A DNA stretch of 64,000 nucleotides. Source: Eleginops maclovinus. Taxonomy: Eukaryota > Chordata > Actinopteri > Perciformes > Eleginopidae. Made by a program: the position numbers and the translations under genes. Below, in pieces: positions 15,881 through 30,443 of the stretch. The notes under the pieces are model-generated. The model worked only from the letters and a program-made list of their open reading frames with translations, searched no databases and was not told the origin of the DNA. How positions within the stretch are numbered: the first letter of the stretch is position 1; each line of letters starts with the position of its first letter. The stretch is from positions 6,056,521-6,120,520 of the forward strand of contig NC_086368.1 in assembly GCF_036324505.1 (NCBI RefSeq), read 5' to 3'.

Positions 15881-15961
15881 CACAACACTGGATATGACTC
15901 GTGTGGTGTGCTGGACTCGGAGTGACAGTTGGGAATAATAACCGGTTCTGCATCCAGTCAG
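15738..15961 (+). other. Candidate 5' non-coding exon with a strong splice donor
   Basis: This moderately GC-rich block follows the purine tract. It holds a CRE-like TGACGTCG at about 15761 and ends GCATCCAGTCAG followed by GTAAGT, an ideal donor at 15962. No long frame fits, so it would be untranslated. It lies on the same strand as ripor3 and could be that gene's first exon about 32 kb upstream, but it could equally belong to a non-coding RNA. The 5' boundary is a guess. Transcript data would decide. Confidence 0.35.
15840..15879 (+). repeat. (AC)n microsatellite, short
   Basis: About 20 AC units inside the candidate non-coding exon. Confidence 0.97.
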
Positions 15962-16149
15962 GTAAGTTTAATAAGCTTTTAATGTGATGGATCATATGGA
16001 GATTTTATGTGGTGTTATTGGAAGACTTTCTTTAAATTATGAAAGTCAGTGTCTCGTTCAAAGTCTTTTTGGTTTAAAGGGACCTGTTGTTTTGGTTGAA
16101 CCTGGGTCCTTTTGGTTATTTTTACATCTGCTCAAAAGTTAAAATCCAG

Positions 16150-16620
16150 AGGTGGAAGAAGAACTCAGGTCTTTAACTAAAGTAGAAGTAGTAATACAAC
16201 TCTGTAAAATACTCGGTTACAAGTAAAAGTCCTGCATTCAAAATTGTACTCAAGTAAAAGTTATTGGCAACATGTTCTTAAAGCACAAAAAGTACATTTT
16301 AGAATCATATATATATATATTTAGTATTAATATTATCATTGAGATATTAATGTCAATGTTGTACTTGGTAGAGGTGGGGTTGATTTGAATTTCTTGCTGG
16401 CTATAGCTTAACCTTTAATAATATATCATCATTTATTTAGTTTGATTTATTAATATACTTCCGCAAAATAGCTGTTAAATAAAACTGTAAAATATAGAGG
16501 AGAAAAATATAAATGTAATGGAATAAAAGTAGCATAAAATGAAAATACTGAGGTAAAGTACCTTAAAATTGTACTTGAGTACAGAACATGAGTAAATGTA
16601 CTTAGTTCTTAATCATCACT
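16150..16620. mobile_element. hAT-like MITE (fish AGTGGTGGAAG family)
   Basis: Starts CAGAGGTGGAAGAAG and ends with the degraded inverse TTAGTTCTTAATCATCACTG. Internal words AAGTAAAAGTCCTGCATTC and GTACTTGAGTACAGAA are typical of this common fish element. The flanks TTAAAATC and TAAAAACC could be a decayed 8-bp target duplication (6 of 8 match). It encodes no protein. Partial relatives lie at 17696, 56022, 57020 and 60885. Confidence 0.7.
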
Positions 16621-17479
16621 GTAAAAACCACAATATTTACAACCTTCTCCCTCCTCCTTTCCTCATTTGTTTTGCCTCTGAAAAAATGAGGTTATCGATA
16701 TCGATATCGATGTCAGTTAAAAAGATGATTGATGTAATTATCTTAAAAAAGTCACTTTCATATAGGTATTTAACTTTATACGTTGAAAGAAGTAAAGAAG
16801 CATTTTCTACTTATAGCATTGCAATGAAATGGAGATGTTTGTAATTTGAGTAAGTACAATGACATTTAGAAGCAAAGACACAGATGTCAGTAACTGTTGT
16901 TTGCATTTTAAATGTAAGTAAAGTTTGAATCACAGGTGATCATGAGTTTGCTCAGAGGATTAAAGTGACACATAGCAGTGATGCTGGTTCTCCGGGTTTA
17001 CCGACTCAGTGGCTGCATGATGTTGGTGTGTCTGGTGCTTTATTATGAGCATATCCATTCTGATCTGCTGTTATTGCTGAGAAACCAACATGAGTTTAAT
17101 TCTCTGCACGCTTGTTACAGTTTATTTCCATGTCTTCAGTTACATCTCCAAAGAAAAGCAGCAGAAACATGATTCTGCTTGTAGAAACTTTGGCCAAAGT
17201 TCAGTTTTACTACATCTCTGTATCTTCAGCTCTGTATTCATTCAATCTAGTCTCTGTTCTAAACACTTGTATTCTATTCGTGGAAACTGTTCCAGTACAT
17301 GAAAGCAAAAGTGGTGCAGGAATAAGTCCTAAAACCGAGAAATTAGTTTTCACTTTAGCACTTCTGTTTCTCCTTGTTTGTGGTAGATACCTGTGGTGAA
17401 CTCAGGCTGAAGAGATGTTAATGTTTTGTTTTAGGACATGAAATACATCAGTAAATACTCCACTGGTGCAAAATGCCAT
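16621..17479. other. Intergenic DNA with a short ATCGAT run
   Basis: No gene recognised. 16690-16712 holds three tandem ATCGAT-type hexamers (ATCGATATCGATATCGATG), which are self-complementary. Confidence 0.5.
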
Positions 17480-17925
17480 CACAACAATTATTAGCCGCCT
17501 TTAGCTTAGCGATCGTGAGCCTTACTTCTTGTGATTGGATTTACGCTTCAAAAATCATGAAAGTGTTGTTAATATGTTGAGATTATCCTGCTGAACAAAA
17601 CTTGAATCTTATAAAGATATTATTTTCCTCAATGTTTCAAAATACAATGGAAAAATAACATCAATTTATTTATTTAGGGATCTTTTGCGATGCTAATTGA
17701 AGTACTCAGGTCTTTAACTAAAGTAAAAGTAGTAATACAACTGTGTAACATACTCTGTCACAAGTAAAAGTCCTGCATTCAAAATTGTACTCAATTGAAA
17801 GTTACTGGCATCAAAATACTCAAGGTTTCAAAATCCAATGGAAACATTTTAAAAAATGATCTAGGGATCCTTTGTGATGCTAACTTTCAGGTCTGCCTAC
17901 AAAAATACGTCATCTGTACCACCCG
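17480..17925. mobile_element. Mosaic of two repeat families
   Basis: 17490-17640 (TTTAGCTTAGCGATCGTGAG, ATTATCCTGCTGAACAAAAC) and 17870-17925 (GCCTACAAAAATACGTCATC) match the copy at 28450-28660 and are the reverse of the block at 59075-59350. Between them, 17696-17850 is a piece of the AGTGGTGGAAG-type MITE (AAGTAAAAGTCCTGCATTC). One element therefore appears to have inserted into the other. Confidence 0.65.
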
Positions 17926-18699
17926 ATTTTCCTCTGTTTGCAGTTAGGAAAGAATTAGTTTTAAGTCAGGGAATCGGAGAACAAGTTTACATCCACTGCA
18001 ATGAGCTGATTACTTTAGAACCCACATTTACAAGCAACTGGTCAGTGATCAGATCCCCCCACCCCCCCCCCCCACACACACACACACACATCCCTTTAAC
18101 CCAAAGTTGTCGTCCTTTCAAACTTTTAGAAGTATTTTGTTTCAGTTTCAGACTAAGGATGTGATTACTTCAAATAGCAGGATGAACCACATTAAGTTCC
18201 CTTTCATTAAACTGAACTGCTTTAAGGGATTCCCTTTTTCTCTTTTTATCCTGTAACATCCTAAATACATGTTTTAAACATATTTCCAGTGTAAATCTAG
18301 CAGTGTTTCTTCAACGTAACCTTCTCTAGAGGTGTTTTCCCTTCATATTTGTGTGGGTGCGAACCTCTCTTGTCTCCCCTCTTCTTCCTCTCCCCCCCCC
18401 CGTTGGATGGAGGTTTTGCTCTCAGAGCCAGATGAGCGTCAGTTTCTCATGATCTCCCTTGGTGAGTGCAGCTCAAACTGCACGCGCTGCCAGAGAAAAC
18501 ATCAACACAACAAACCTCGCTCCCCCTCCTTTACTCTCCTCCTTCCTCCCTCTTTCGCTCCCCCTACTTCTCCTCTTCTCTTTCTTGTTTCTCTCCCACC
18601 ATCTACTATTTAGTTAGTTTTTTTAAGATTAGAGTGCTGCTGCAGTTCAAGGTTTCTCGAGTTCATGGTTCTGTCCAGTTCAATTTGTACTCCTGCAGA

Positions 18700-18804
<105 letters not shown>

Positions 18805-18920
18805 AGCAGAAATGGGGGGTCTGGCCTTGTGTGTCATTAAATGGATTCATTAAGAGGTCACTGGTTCAATTGTCATTGAATTAAGTGCTGGCAATTGTCA
18901 CTAAGAAAAGTCTGAGTAAG

Positions 18921-18935
18921 TGTGTGTATGTGTGT

Positions 18936-18990
<55 letters not shown>

Positions 18991-19016
18991 TGTGTGAGTG
19001 TGTGTGTGTGTGTGTG
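18921..19016 (+). repeat. Compound (TG)n microsatellite with a GTGC block
   Basis: TG array with TA interruptions and five tandem GCGT-type units near 18971-18991. Confidence 0.97.
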
Positions 19017-19355
19017 GCTGGCAGAGTTGCCTTTGTGCAGAGTGAAGTGTAAATCTGTTCCACATTCACTGGTGTCACTATAAGTGGCCCTGACGTCTCA
19101 ACAATGGTTTCATTAGGGGCGAAGATGCCGACACGTCGAGTGAATGAAACCTCAATGAGATTAATCGAGTGTGTGTTTGCGGTCTAATGAAGCGTGCACT
19201 GCAGATGTTTAGTATTGTGCAATAACTTCATTGTCACTGTGATACACATTAACTGCTGGGGTGTGTGTTTCGAGACAATGCAGAGGAGCCCCCTTTGCAC
19301 TTGAATGAAGTGTGTAAGTGATCTTGAAAGGGCGGATGACAGGGTGGGTTAAGTC

Positions 19356-19363
19356 TTATAAAA
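19356..19363 (+). repeat. hAT target-site duplication, left copy (TTATAAAA)
   Basis: Eight bases identical to 22187-22194, directly flanking the element. Eight-base duplications are diagnostic of hAT insertion. Confidence 0.93.
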
Positions 19364-22186
19364 CAGTGATTCTTAAACTAGGGGTCGCGACCCCAAACGG
19401 GGTCGGCAAAAACTTCCGTGGGGTCGCAAAATTATTTGTTACTTCAGTCGGAAATTAGCTGTTATAACACCTGGTGAAACAACGAAAAATAAAATGTCAA
19501 TACAATGAAAATCTGCCTTTTTCTCATTCCTACACGCTGTTAAGAGGGAGAGAGAGAGAGAAAAAAAAAAGTTGCCCAGCTTTAAATGGCGTTTCGAATC
19601 GTTTATTGGTCCTATGATAGAAACAATGTAACAATCTGCGCCCACTGTTCAAACTCAATTTCTTCCCGGTTTTTTTACAATACGTCATAGTTAACTCGCC
19701 ACGTTACTAGCCACGTTTGTGATACTAGCCACTTTTTTAGCCACTAGCCTAGTTATAACTTTCATCAAAAATGGACAGGTGGCTGCTAAAAAACAATGAT
19801 TTGAGCTCAGAAGTGCCATCTACCTCCAGTTGTGCACCTACTCCTCCGCGATCCTCAGATGGGACAAGTTTGGCCGGTGGTGAGAATAAAAAAGACCCAC
19901 CAACGAGGCGTCGCCGATACCTGAAAGAATTCTTAAATATGGATTCACGTGCCAGGTAAAACATGAGCTCGACCACCCACAGTGTGTTATTTGCGGCGAT
20001 GTTCTGGCACATGAAAGTTTAAAGCCCACAAAAATGAGACGACATCTCGAAAGCCGACATCCAGATGATGCTCAGAAACCCATGACATTTTTTTTACGAA
20101 AAGAAGCTGCGCTGCATGGGCAAAAGACCGTTGTGCATAGCCAAGCTACTGTGCCCACCAAAGCCTTGGCAGCGTCATACAAAGTGGCCCACCTTGTAGC
20201 CAAAGCACAAAAGCCACACACAATTGCTGAAAGCCTCATCCTTCCTGCAGCAATTGCGATGACCACAGCAATGCATGGTGAAAAGATCGCAAGTGTGCTT
20301 AAACAGATTCCCCTCTCCAATGATACCATGTCCAAACGCATTAACGACATCGCTAATGATATGAAATGCCAGCTCATCGAGAGAGTGAAAAACAGCCGGT
20401 TTTCTTTGCAGTTAGACGAGTCTACTGACTTGACTAATGTAGCCCATTTAATGGTTTTCATTCGCTACAGTCATGACGGGAAACTGCATGAGGACATGCT
20501 GTGCTGCTCTCCGATGGAAGGAAGATGTACTGGTGGAGACATTTTTAACTGTCTTAATGGTTGGATGGAGGAGACAGGCCTGGATTGGGATAAATGCATA
20601 AGCATATGCACTGACGGTGCCGGGGCTATGATGGGAAAACACAAAGGGCTGAAAGCCAAGGTCCTTAGCGTTGCACCACATGTCAAGTTCACACACTGCA
20701 TTATCCATAGGGAGGCCCTGGCATCCAAGACACTTGAACCCGAGCTTAACAATGTTCTTCAAACAGCAATCCAAATAGTGAATTCGATCAAATCGCGCCC
20801 TTTAAATTCACGACTCTTCGCCCTTCTCTGCCAGGAAATGGGGTCTGCACATGAATCCCTTCTTTTTCATTCAGAGGTAAGGTGGCTTTCACGGGGCAAA
20901 GTTCTTACACGCCTGTTCGAGTTGCGAAGCGAGGTGCGCACCTTCCTCTCAGACGTGCATTCCCCTCTTGCAGACCATCTCACTGACTCGAGATGGTTAT
21001 CACGTCTTGCATACCTGGCGTGCATATTTGACAAATTAAATAGTCTCAACCTGTCACTACAAGGCCCCAGCACAAACATCCTGACCCTCTCAGACAAAGT
21101 GAATGCTTTCACAAAAAAATTGCAGCGTTGGGCAGCCCGTGCAGAGAGTGGGGACTTTGAAATGTTCTCGGAGCTGCACGACTTTTTGGAGAGTGACATG
21201 AATGCCAATTCATTGAAAGAGTCAATAACCTGTCATCTTCGTAGTCTCCTCGACAAATTCAATAAGTATTTCCTCACGGAGAATGTAGAGCCTTTTGACT
21301 GGGTACGACAACCATTCACCAACTGCTCCTCAAACAACCTGCCATCTGAGCTCGAGGATGCGCTGATTGAGCTGTCCAGCGACCGCACATTGCAGGCGTC
21401 GTTTGCCTCAAAAACTCTAGATGAATTCTGGCTGTCAGTTGTGCAGGAATACCCCGGGTTGTCCAAGGCTGCCATGGACATCCTCACGCCGTTTGGATCA
21501 ACCTATCTGTGCGAAAAGACATTTTCGTCCCTGGCCTACATAAAGAACAAATACAGATGTCGTCTCAACAGCATGGAGGAGAATCTTCGTGTTGCTGTGA
21601 GCAGCATCGATCCCCGAATTGACCTGCTATGCTCGCGGAAGCAGGCCCATCCTTCTCATTGACATGGCGTCCGTATAAGAGGAAGTGAGATCGTTCCAAT
21701 CATACACACTCTCTGTTGACTCTTGACTCCCGTTTGATTTGGACATTTGTTTCATTGCTTTGTTTGTTCCAGTTCTTGTTTGCGTTAATAAATTGTTGCC
21801 GCCCAGGCCTTTTCTTACACATTGCCTATTTGTTTTTGCTTGATTGACAGTCGTTACCATGGGTTTGCAATGCATAACGTTGTCCTGGCAACGCGATTTA
21901 CAGCCCGCCCCCAAACAACCAAACTGCAGATGGCATTGCTGTTTCTTTCAAAATGTATGACTATCACTCAAATCATTGGAGACGCAAACTCGTAAATTAA
22001 TTCACACAAAATCGTTCCTTTTCCATAAAATAATCGTCATACATTGTTAATTTGTTTGGATTGGAACAAAAAATCGGTTGCTACGGAAACGTGACGTCAC
22101 ACTTACACACTTTTGGGAAAGTGGGGTCACCAAACCTCTCCAGTTTTTTTTGTGGGGTCGTCAGACAAAAAGTTTAAGAACCACTG
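19364..22186 (+). mobile_element. hAT transposon (BED-finger, ZBED5-like), nearly complete
   Basis: The 2,823-bp element has terminal inverted repeats: CAGTGATTCTTAAACT on the left and, read inward from the right, CAGTGGTTCTTAAACT (15 of 16 match). It also has a perfect 8-bp target duplication, TTATAAAA. Subterminal GGGGTCGCGACCCC-like words on the left and GGGGTCGTCAG on the right are of the kind hAT transposases bind. One transposase gene fills the interior on the + strand. The perfect target duplication and the long open frame point to a fairly recent insertion. Confidence 0.95.
19771..21662 (+). pseudogene. hAT transposase, BED-type, one frameshift
   Basis: The gene starts at ATG 19771 (MDRWLLKNND). 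The frame is lost near 19929-19938, where restoring the BED-finger frame needs one more base. It then stays open to 21662. The BED finger spans the break: QCVICGDVL supplies C-x2-C and MRRHLESRH supplies H-x4-H. In the 542-residue open part (from Met 20034), the RNase H-like core shows Asp in SLQLDESTD (residue 128), Asp in CTDGAGAM (194), the CxxH motif in HCIIHREAL (222/225) and the conserved VRWLSRG. The C-terminal hAT dimerisation segment contains TPFGSTYLCEKTFSSLAYIK. This group (ZBED5/SCAND3-like) has also been domesticated in vertebrates. Here the flanking repeats and target duplication show a mobile copy. Internal starts could still yield a finger-less protein. Confidence 0.92.
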
Positions 22187-22194
22187 TTATAAAA
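22187..22194 (+). repeat. hAT target-site duplication, right copy
   Basis: TTATAAAA, identical to the left copy at 19356-19363. Confidence 0.93.
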
Positions 22195-22429
22195 CACAAC
22201 AAACTCATTTTATTGGATGCTGTACACTGTTCATACCCTGAAAAACATACGATGGTTATGCTTACCATAATCTCTTAATCTCTGTTGTTTCCATTGTACA
22301 CCATATTTAAAAGCTTTAGGGAAATGTCATGTTTTATCTGCATTGATCTAGAAGAGGTCTGGATGTACAAAAGGCAAGTGTCTGATAATATGCCCACATT
22401 AAGCAGGTTGAATATAAAATATGTGTGTT

Positions 22430-22650
22430 AGGGCCTGAGCACCGACAATCTGAGCGAAGGAACAACTGAAGTCAGATTTTTTAAATTATTATTATTCCCC
22501 GAATGAATCACATTTTTGAGGGCTTCAACTTTTATTCGGCAGAATTGTCCGGACTGAAGATTTGAATATTGTAGGAGTCATGTTATCGGTGCAGGCGAAA
22601 TGGCTCGATAGCGGCCCATATGAAGTCGCTAAAACTGAGCCCCTCGTGGT
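22430..22650. repeat. Probable dispersed repeat
   Basis: Begins GGGCCTGAGCACCGAC and carries CGAAATGGCTCGATAG and GAGCCCCTCGTGGTTTCACC. This style of sequence is widespread in fish genomes as far as I recall. No second copy in this window confirms it, and the ends are unclear. Confidence 0.35.
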
Positions 22651-23107
22651 TTCACCTACAAGTCTGAGATTGTATTTATTATTTTATGTACAACCCTTTT
22701 TTACACTTTCCCTGGCCGTTTAGAATTACCTACTACAGTTTTCTAAATTTGATCATAGGTTAAAAACTGAGATTTTTCTAATAAGTGTCAATAGTGTATT
22801 CATTTTCAGATGCCTGATGTGTGTATTGAGAACCTGAGTTTGTGATCACTAATTTAGTTGTCATTGGAACTATTTTAAGTACTTGCTCTGTAGTGGGCTA
22901 ATATACAACCCAAACTCTCCAAACTGTACATTCAATCCCATGCAACGCATTTCCTGAGTGTGTTTGAAGTTCATATGGGAATACAACAATTTTGATGTAA
23001 TGTAAAACACACCACAAAAAAATGAAACAACTGCCTAAAAGATTGATCCATTAATGTTCCACATATTCATTTCTTCTCTCCAGTGTTGCTGAAGTAAGAA
23101 ACTGTTT

Positions 23108-23290
<183 letters not shown>

Positions 23291-23374
23291 ATTTGCAGCC
23301 TCAGTGACTTATAGCAACAAGCACATCATGTCAACAAAGCAGCTCTATTCCCTGATGTCATTTATTATCGTTTA

Positions 23375-23382
<8 letters not shown>

Positions 23383-23446
<64 letters not shown>
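23383..23446 (+). repeat. (AC)n microsatellite
   Basis: A pure AC array, the inverted partner of the TG array ending at 23287. Confidence 0.98.
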
Positions 23447-23449
<3 letters not shown>

Positions 23450-24009
23450 TGCTGCTTCCAATTACTTGAATGACATCATCTAATAACGTGTGAGTGCACA
23501 CAAATACAGATTATCCTGCCCCATGCTTGGTGACCTCCAGGTCTTGAACCCTCTGGAGTAATGATGAACTGAAAGAAGAATCCATTGCAACTCCTGTTGC
23601 ACCATATGAGATCTTCTTACATTTTTTTAAGAATGCATTTTTAAGTGGCAGAAGAAAGTTTCATAAAGCTGTTCAATTGGTAACAAATAACATCAAGCAT
23701 CAATTAAGGAAGTAGTCCAGCAGCACAGAAGTAATGGCAGCGCTGTACTGAGACTGATTAACAGCAGACACGTTTTAAATGATTTCCAGGAACATACCTA
23801 CAGGCGATAGAGCAGGTTTTGCTCCTGATTTACCTCCTGGTAAAGGTAAAGGATTTTCAGCTGTCATTATTTACTGGATCAGTGACAAAGAAAGAGAGTT
23901 TGAATCAAAATGACAGGTTATTTCGAAAAAGAACCAAACCCAAAACCAAACCAACTACAAAACAACCTGTTCACAACTTCAAAATTGGTGTCTTTATGAC
24001 TGCAAACCA
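23447..24009. other. Intergenic DNA, nothing recognised
   Basis: No gene, RNA or repeat could be supported. Confidence 0.45.
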
Positions 24010-24160
24010 CACAAGACCATGAAAGAGCAAAACTAGCTGTTTCTTGGCTTTATGCTAAGCTAACCTAGCCTGTTTCTGGCTGTTGCCTCATATAAAGGCA
24101 TAAAAGAGGTAGCAAACTTATCACTTCACGCTCAGCAAAAAGCAAATGAGCTTATCTCCC
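24010..24160. mobile_element. Fish MITE-like repeat, TTTATGCTAAGCTAA family
   Basis: Contains CTAGCTGTTTC, CTTTATGCTAAGCTAACC and a trailing CAAATGAGCTTATCTCCC, which is the word order of the related copies at 48530-48720 and 51769-51958. No coding capacity and no clear ends. Confidence 0.55.
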
Positions 24161-25199
24161 AACAAGGCTTTTATGAGTGAGGAAAGGATAGAAAACAATC
24201 ATGATATATAAAAAAGCAAGAGAACTATCTATCTTTGCAGGTAGAGATCTCCCAGAAGTGTTTCAGCGCATAAATGTGTTTTTTATAAATGAGAACAATA
24301 ATTCCTTCAAGAGTAGGAGTGATTTATTTTTCAAATGTGGATATCAGATATTGGAAAGCAACATTCCCATTGTTCCAGTGATAAAAATGTGTTTTTCAGA
24401 TTTTTTAGGGTGGGAGTGATGACAGACAGTCTTCAGAAAAGAATAGAATACATAAAGAGACGTTTGTATCAGGCCTCTATAAATTACTCACTCCCTTACT
24501 GGTTTACTCAGCTCAACTGCTCTGTCAACTGGTCCCAGTCAGGCGTGTTCAAATCTTTCTTTTCTTTCAGTAAAGTATCATATGACGCATCTAGTTTTTG
24601 ATTTATTGTAATAGGACACGTGACAATACATTTGATTTTGTATTGAAATAGCATTGGAAAGTAAAGTGTACAGCTAAGGATCCAAATAGGAATCTTATAC
24701 CTGATTACAAGAAGTTAACAACTCTGGTATATTACATTTTTAGGGAAGATGGTAACTTTGTCCATGTTTCTGACTAAACTGGTTAGGTTTTAAAATCGTG
24801 AGTCTGTGAAGACGACCTGAAAGCCATATTCATGTGTCGTATATATAAGATTTCGGGTTTCCTGTGCAGTCAGACACACTTGGCACATTGTAGTTATTTA
24901 ACCGTTCACAGCCACTAAGAGGTGGCTTAGACTGCTCGCAAACATATTTCCTGTAACAATTCACCGCTCTGTGCTGGCCAATAAAGCAAGAATGCAGTCA
25001 AAACCTCTCTATTTATGATCTTCAGTCTTATAGTTTCTTACTTTTTCTCACAGCAGGGGGTGAAGGCTCAACGAGGATTAGCTTTTATTAGCTAGCAGTT
25101 TCAAACTGTTTAAAATAACTGGGTCAAAGTTATGATGCTGAAGTAACCAATCAAGAAATTAGTAAGAAATTAGGAGTTTAATTCCCGTTAATAGCAAAA
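24161..25199. other. Intergenic DNA, nothing recognised
   Basis: Only short frames without resemblance to known proteins. Confidence 0.45.
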
Positions 25200-25375
25200 T
25201 ACGTCTTTCTTTTCTGTAAGCATGAGTGTGACTGGGCATTGCTAAGGCATTGCTACGTCTCGAAGCAGTTGACTAATCACAACAGATCAAGCCAGCTCTG
25301 GTTTCAGACAGAGGGTGAAAAGAGGTGCTGCAGAGCAAAAAAATACAAATACAAGCCTTAAAATTATGAGCAACT
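25200..25375. mobile_element. TTAA-type element fragment
   Basis: Shares GACTAATCACAACAGA, GCCAGCTCTGGTTTCAGACA and GAGGGTGAAAAGAGGTGCTG with the copies at 29060, 35230 (reverse) and 38222. Confidence 0.6.
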
Positions 25376-28449
<3,074 letters not shown>

Positions 28450-28660
28450 ACTAAACAACAATAGCCACCTTTAGCTTAGCGGTGTTGAGCTAAAGTTTTT
28501 ATAGTTTAGCTTTGAACTACGCATCAAAAATCATCAAAGTTGTGTTAATATGTGAAGATTATCCTGCTGAACAAAACTTCTGAATATTATTAAAGTGTGT
28601 TTGAACTCTTGCTATGTTTACTCCATGTAGGCCTACAAAAATACGTCATCACCGCAGCAC
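28450..28660. mobile_element. TTAA-family internal fragment
   Basis: Matches 17480-17640 closely (CACCTTTAGCTTAGCGG, ATTATCCTGCTGAACAAAAC, GCCTACAAAAATACGTCATC) and is the reverse of 59075-59350. Confidence 0.65.
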
Positions 28661-29059
28661 AAAAAATGTGTTCGTTTTAGTGTAACTTGCTGGTTTCATG
28701 ACTGGAGTGCAGTGTTGTGTTTGTATCTTTTGCAGAAATCTGATCTTTGCTACACTGAACCCACTGGCCTCTCTCCCTCACTGGGTATCGAAAAAAACAC
28801 ACACTGTCACACACACACAAACAGTTTCACGCTGTGGTCTTTATTGTTTTTGTGACCTGAGAATTTCATAACATTTAGAAAAAAAGACTCGTAGTGAAGT
28901 CTAATGTTGCAGGTGGATGGACCTACGATAGGTGAACAGCTGAAGTCTGAATGCAGGGTTTCACAGCCTCTTGCTTATTTAATGCAATTTAAAACAAAAC
29001 ACATTTAGTCAGTTTTTACCAGTGGCACTTGTTCTATTTCTGTCCACACAAATAACAAA
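28661..29059. other. Intergenic DNA, nothing recognised
   Basis: No supported feature. Confidence 0.45.
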
Positions 29060-29216
29060 CCAAACCGAGCAGACTCTTCTCTTGTTCCAGACAGAGGGTG
29101 AGAAGAGGCAGTTGGAGAAAAATAAAGAGCTTCTTGAATATTAAAGCATGTAAACATGTCACAGAGACACTAAATAAAAATATGAACAGAAAAAGAGCAT
29201 GAAAGGGCCCCTTTAA
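29060..29216. mobile_element. TTAA-type element fragment
   Basis: Contains CAGACAGAGGGTGAGAAGAG, AAAAATAAAGAGCTTCTTGA and AAAGCATGTAAACATGTCAC. It ends AAGGGCCCCTTTAA, the terminal TTAAAGGGGCC motif of the family. Confidence 0.65.
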
Positions 29217-29996
29217 TTACACATTTCCACATGTAAAAAGGTATTTTCTCAGATTTTTACAGTCAAGAAGCAACAAATGACTGAAAAAGACATTGCTGCA
29301 CTTAACATATACTTTTTAACATAACTCAATTCTCTTGACATGCGTTTTACATCCCGTTGTAGGTAAACAGCTGTGTCTCAGAGGGGAATTACTGTAAGAA
29401 ACATGTTTAAACAGAAGCACAAATCACGCTAGAGCCTCGTGTTGTTTCAGACAGGAGAAGTTTCCACACAACCTTAAATAAAGACTTTACCACACAAACT
29501 GCAGCAGCACAATGCTGTATGGACAGGGACAACAGGAGAATACTTTTTTGTTAAAAAGGTTAAGTGTATAATTCAAAGAAATGACATAAACATATCTTTT
29601 GCAAAAACTGGTAAACTACTTAGATCCTTTAAGTAACTTTCCTGCAGTAGTTTTGCATTGTGTAAATTCTGAACTGCAGTAACAGCTGTAGGACCCTCCG
29701 GTAACATAAAAACTTGCAAAGTGCATCCTTCCTTATCTTCTGCAGAATTCATCAGACTGTGGCCCGGGGCAGACTTAATTACCGAAGCGGCTGCTTATGC
29801 ATAATCCTGTATCATTAGTCCAATTATATGAGCCTGGAATTGAAAAACATGTCAGACTCACTACACCTGTGGTCTTTAACAAACTAATGATAATATTGAT
29901 TGTATTTATAGCTGTTATTGTTCCCTTGTGTCGGCTCTGCTTTATCAATGTAAACGCATGTTCATGGTTTACTATCAGTCAATACAGCTATAGTTA
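29217..29996. other. Intergenic DNA, nothing recognised
   Basis: No supported feature up to the ATA target site of the next element. Confidence 0.45.
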
Positions 29997-29999
29997 ATA

Positions 30000-30160
30000 T
30001 AGTGGAGCAGATAAGTGAAACAATCGTTCAAATAGTGATACAAGCACCAAACTTGGTACAAATACTCCTTAGACATTATTCTTTTGAAAAAGTACGCGGG
30101 CCACTTGAAATTCAAGATGGCCACCCATTTTCCAAGATGGCTGCCATACAGACTTGTAAT
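30000..30160 (+). repeat. Left terminal repeat of the Academ-like element
   Basis: Starts TAGTGGAGCAGATAAG, contains GATACAAGCACC, ACTCCTTAGACATTA and AAAGTACGCGGGCCACTTGA, and ends in two CAAGATGGCNRCC-like words. The inverse is at 34945-35100. A second, diverged direct copy follows at 30161-30310. Confidence 0.9.
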
Positions 30161-30310
30161 GGTGCAGCAGATAACTGGAACAATCGTTCAACTAGTGATA
30201 CAAGCACTAACCTTGGTACAAATACTCCTTAGACATTACTCTTTTGAAAAAGTACTTGAAATTCAAGATGGCCGCCCATTTTCCAAGATGGCCGCCATGC
30301 AGACTTGTAA
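30161..30310 (+). repeat. Direct copy of the left terminal repeat
   Basis: Repeats the first 160 bases of the element (GTGCAGCAGATAACTGGAAC onward) but lacks a short GCGGGCC-containing stretch. Only the left end is doubled. Confidence 0.88.
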
Positions 30311-30443
30311 ATGGGGACATTTTACACATAATCTCACCACTTTGATCAATTTGGATGATCCTGGTGTTTAAAAGTATAGGGAATTAGAACTTTTCCTAAC
30401 CCTCAGACTTGCAGCTACATAGTCTTGTGCAGGTAAGACCATA

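Noticed and set aside
18435..18461. Possible mini-exon between CTCTCAG and GTGAGT containing an ATG
   Set aside because: Both sites are plausible, but the block is tiny, lies among CT-rich low-complexity DNA and joins no known frame.
20072..21487. Minus-strand frames of about 84-129 residues inside the hAT element
   Set aside because: They are shadows of the transposase frame on the opposite strand.
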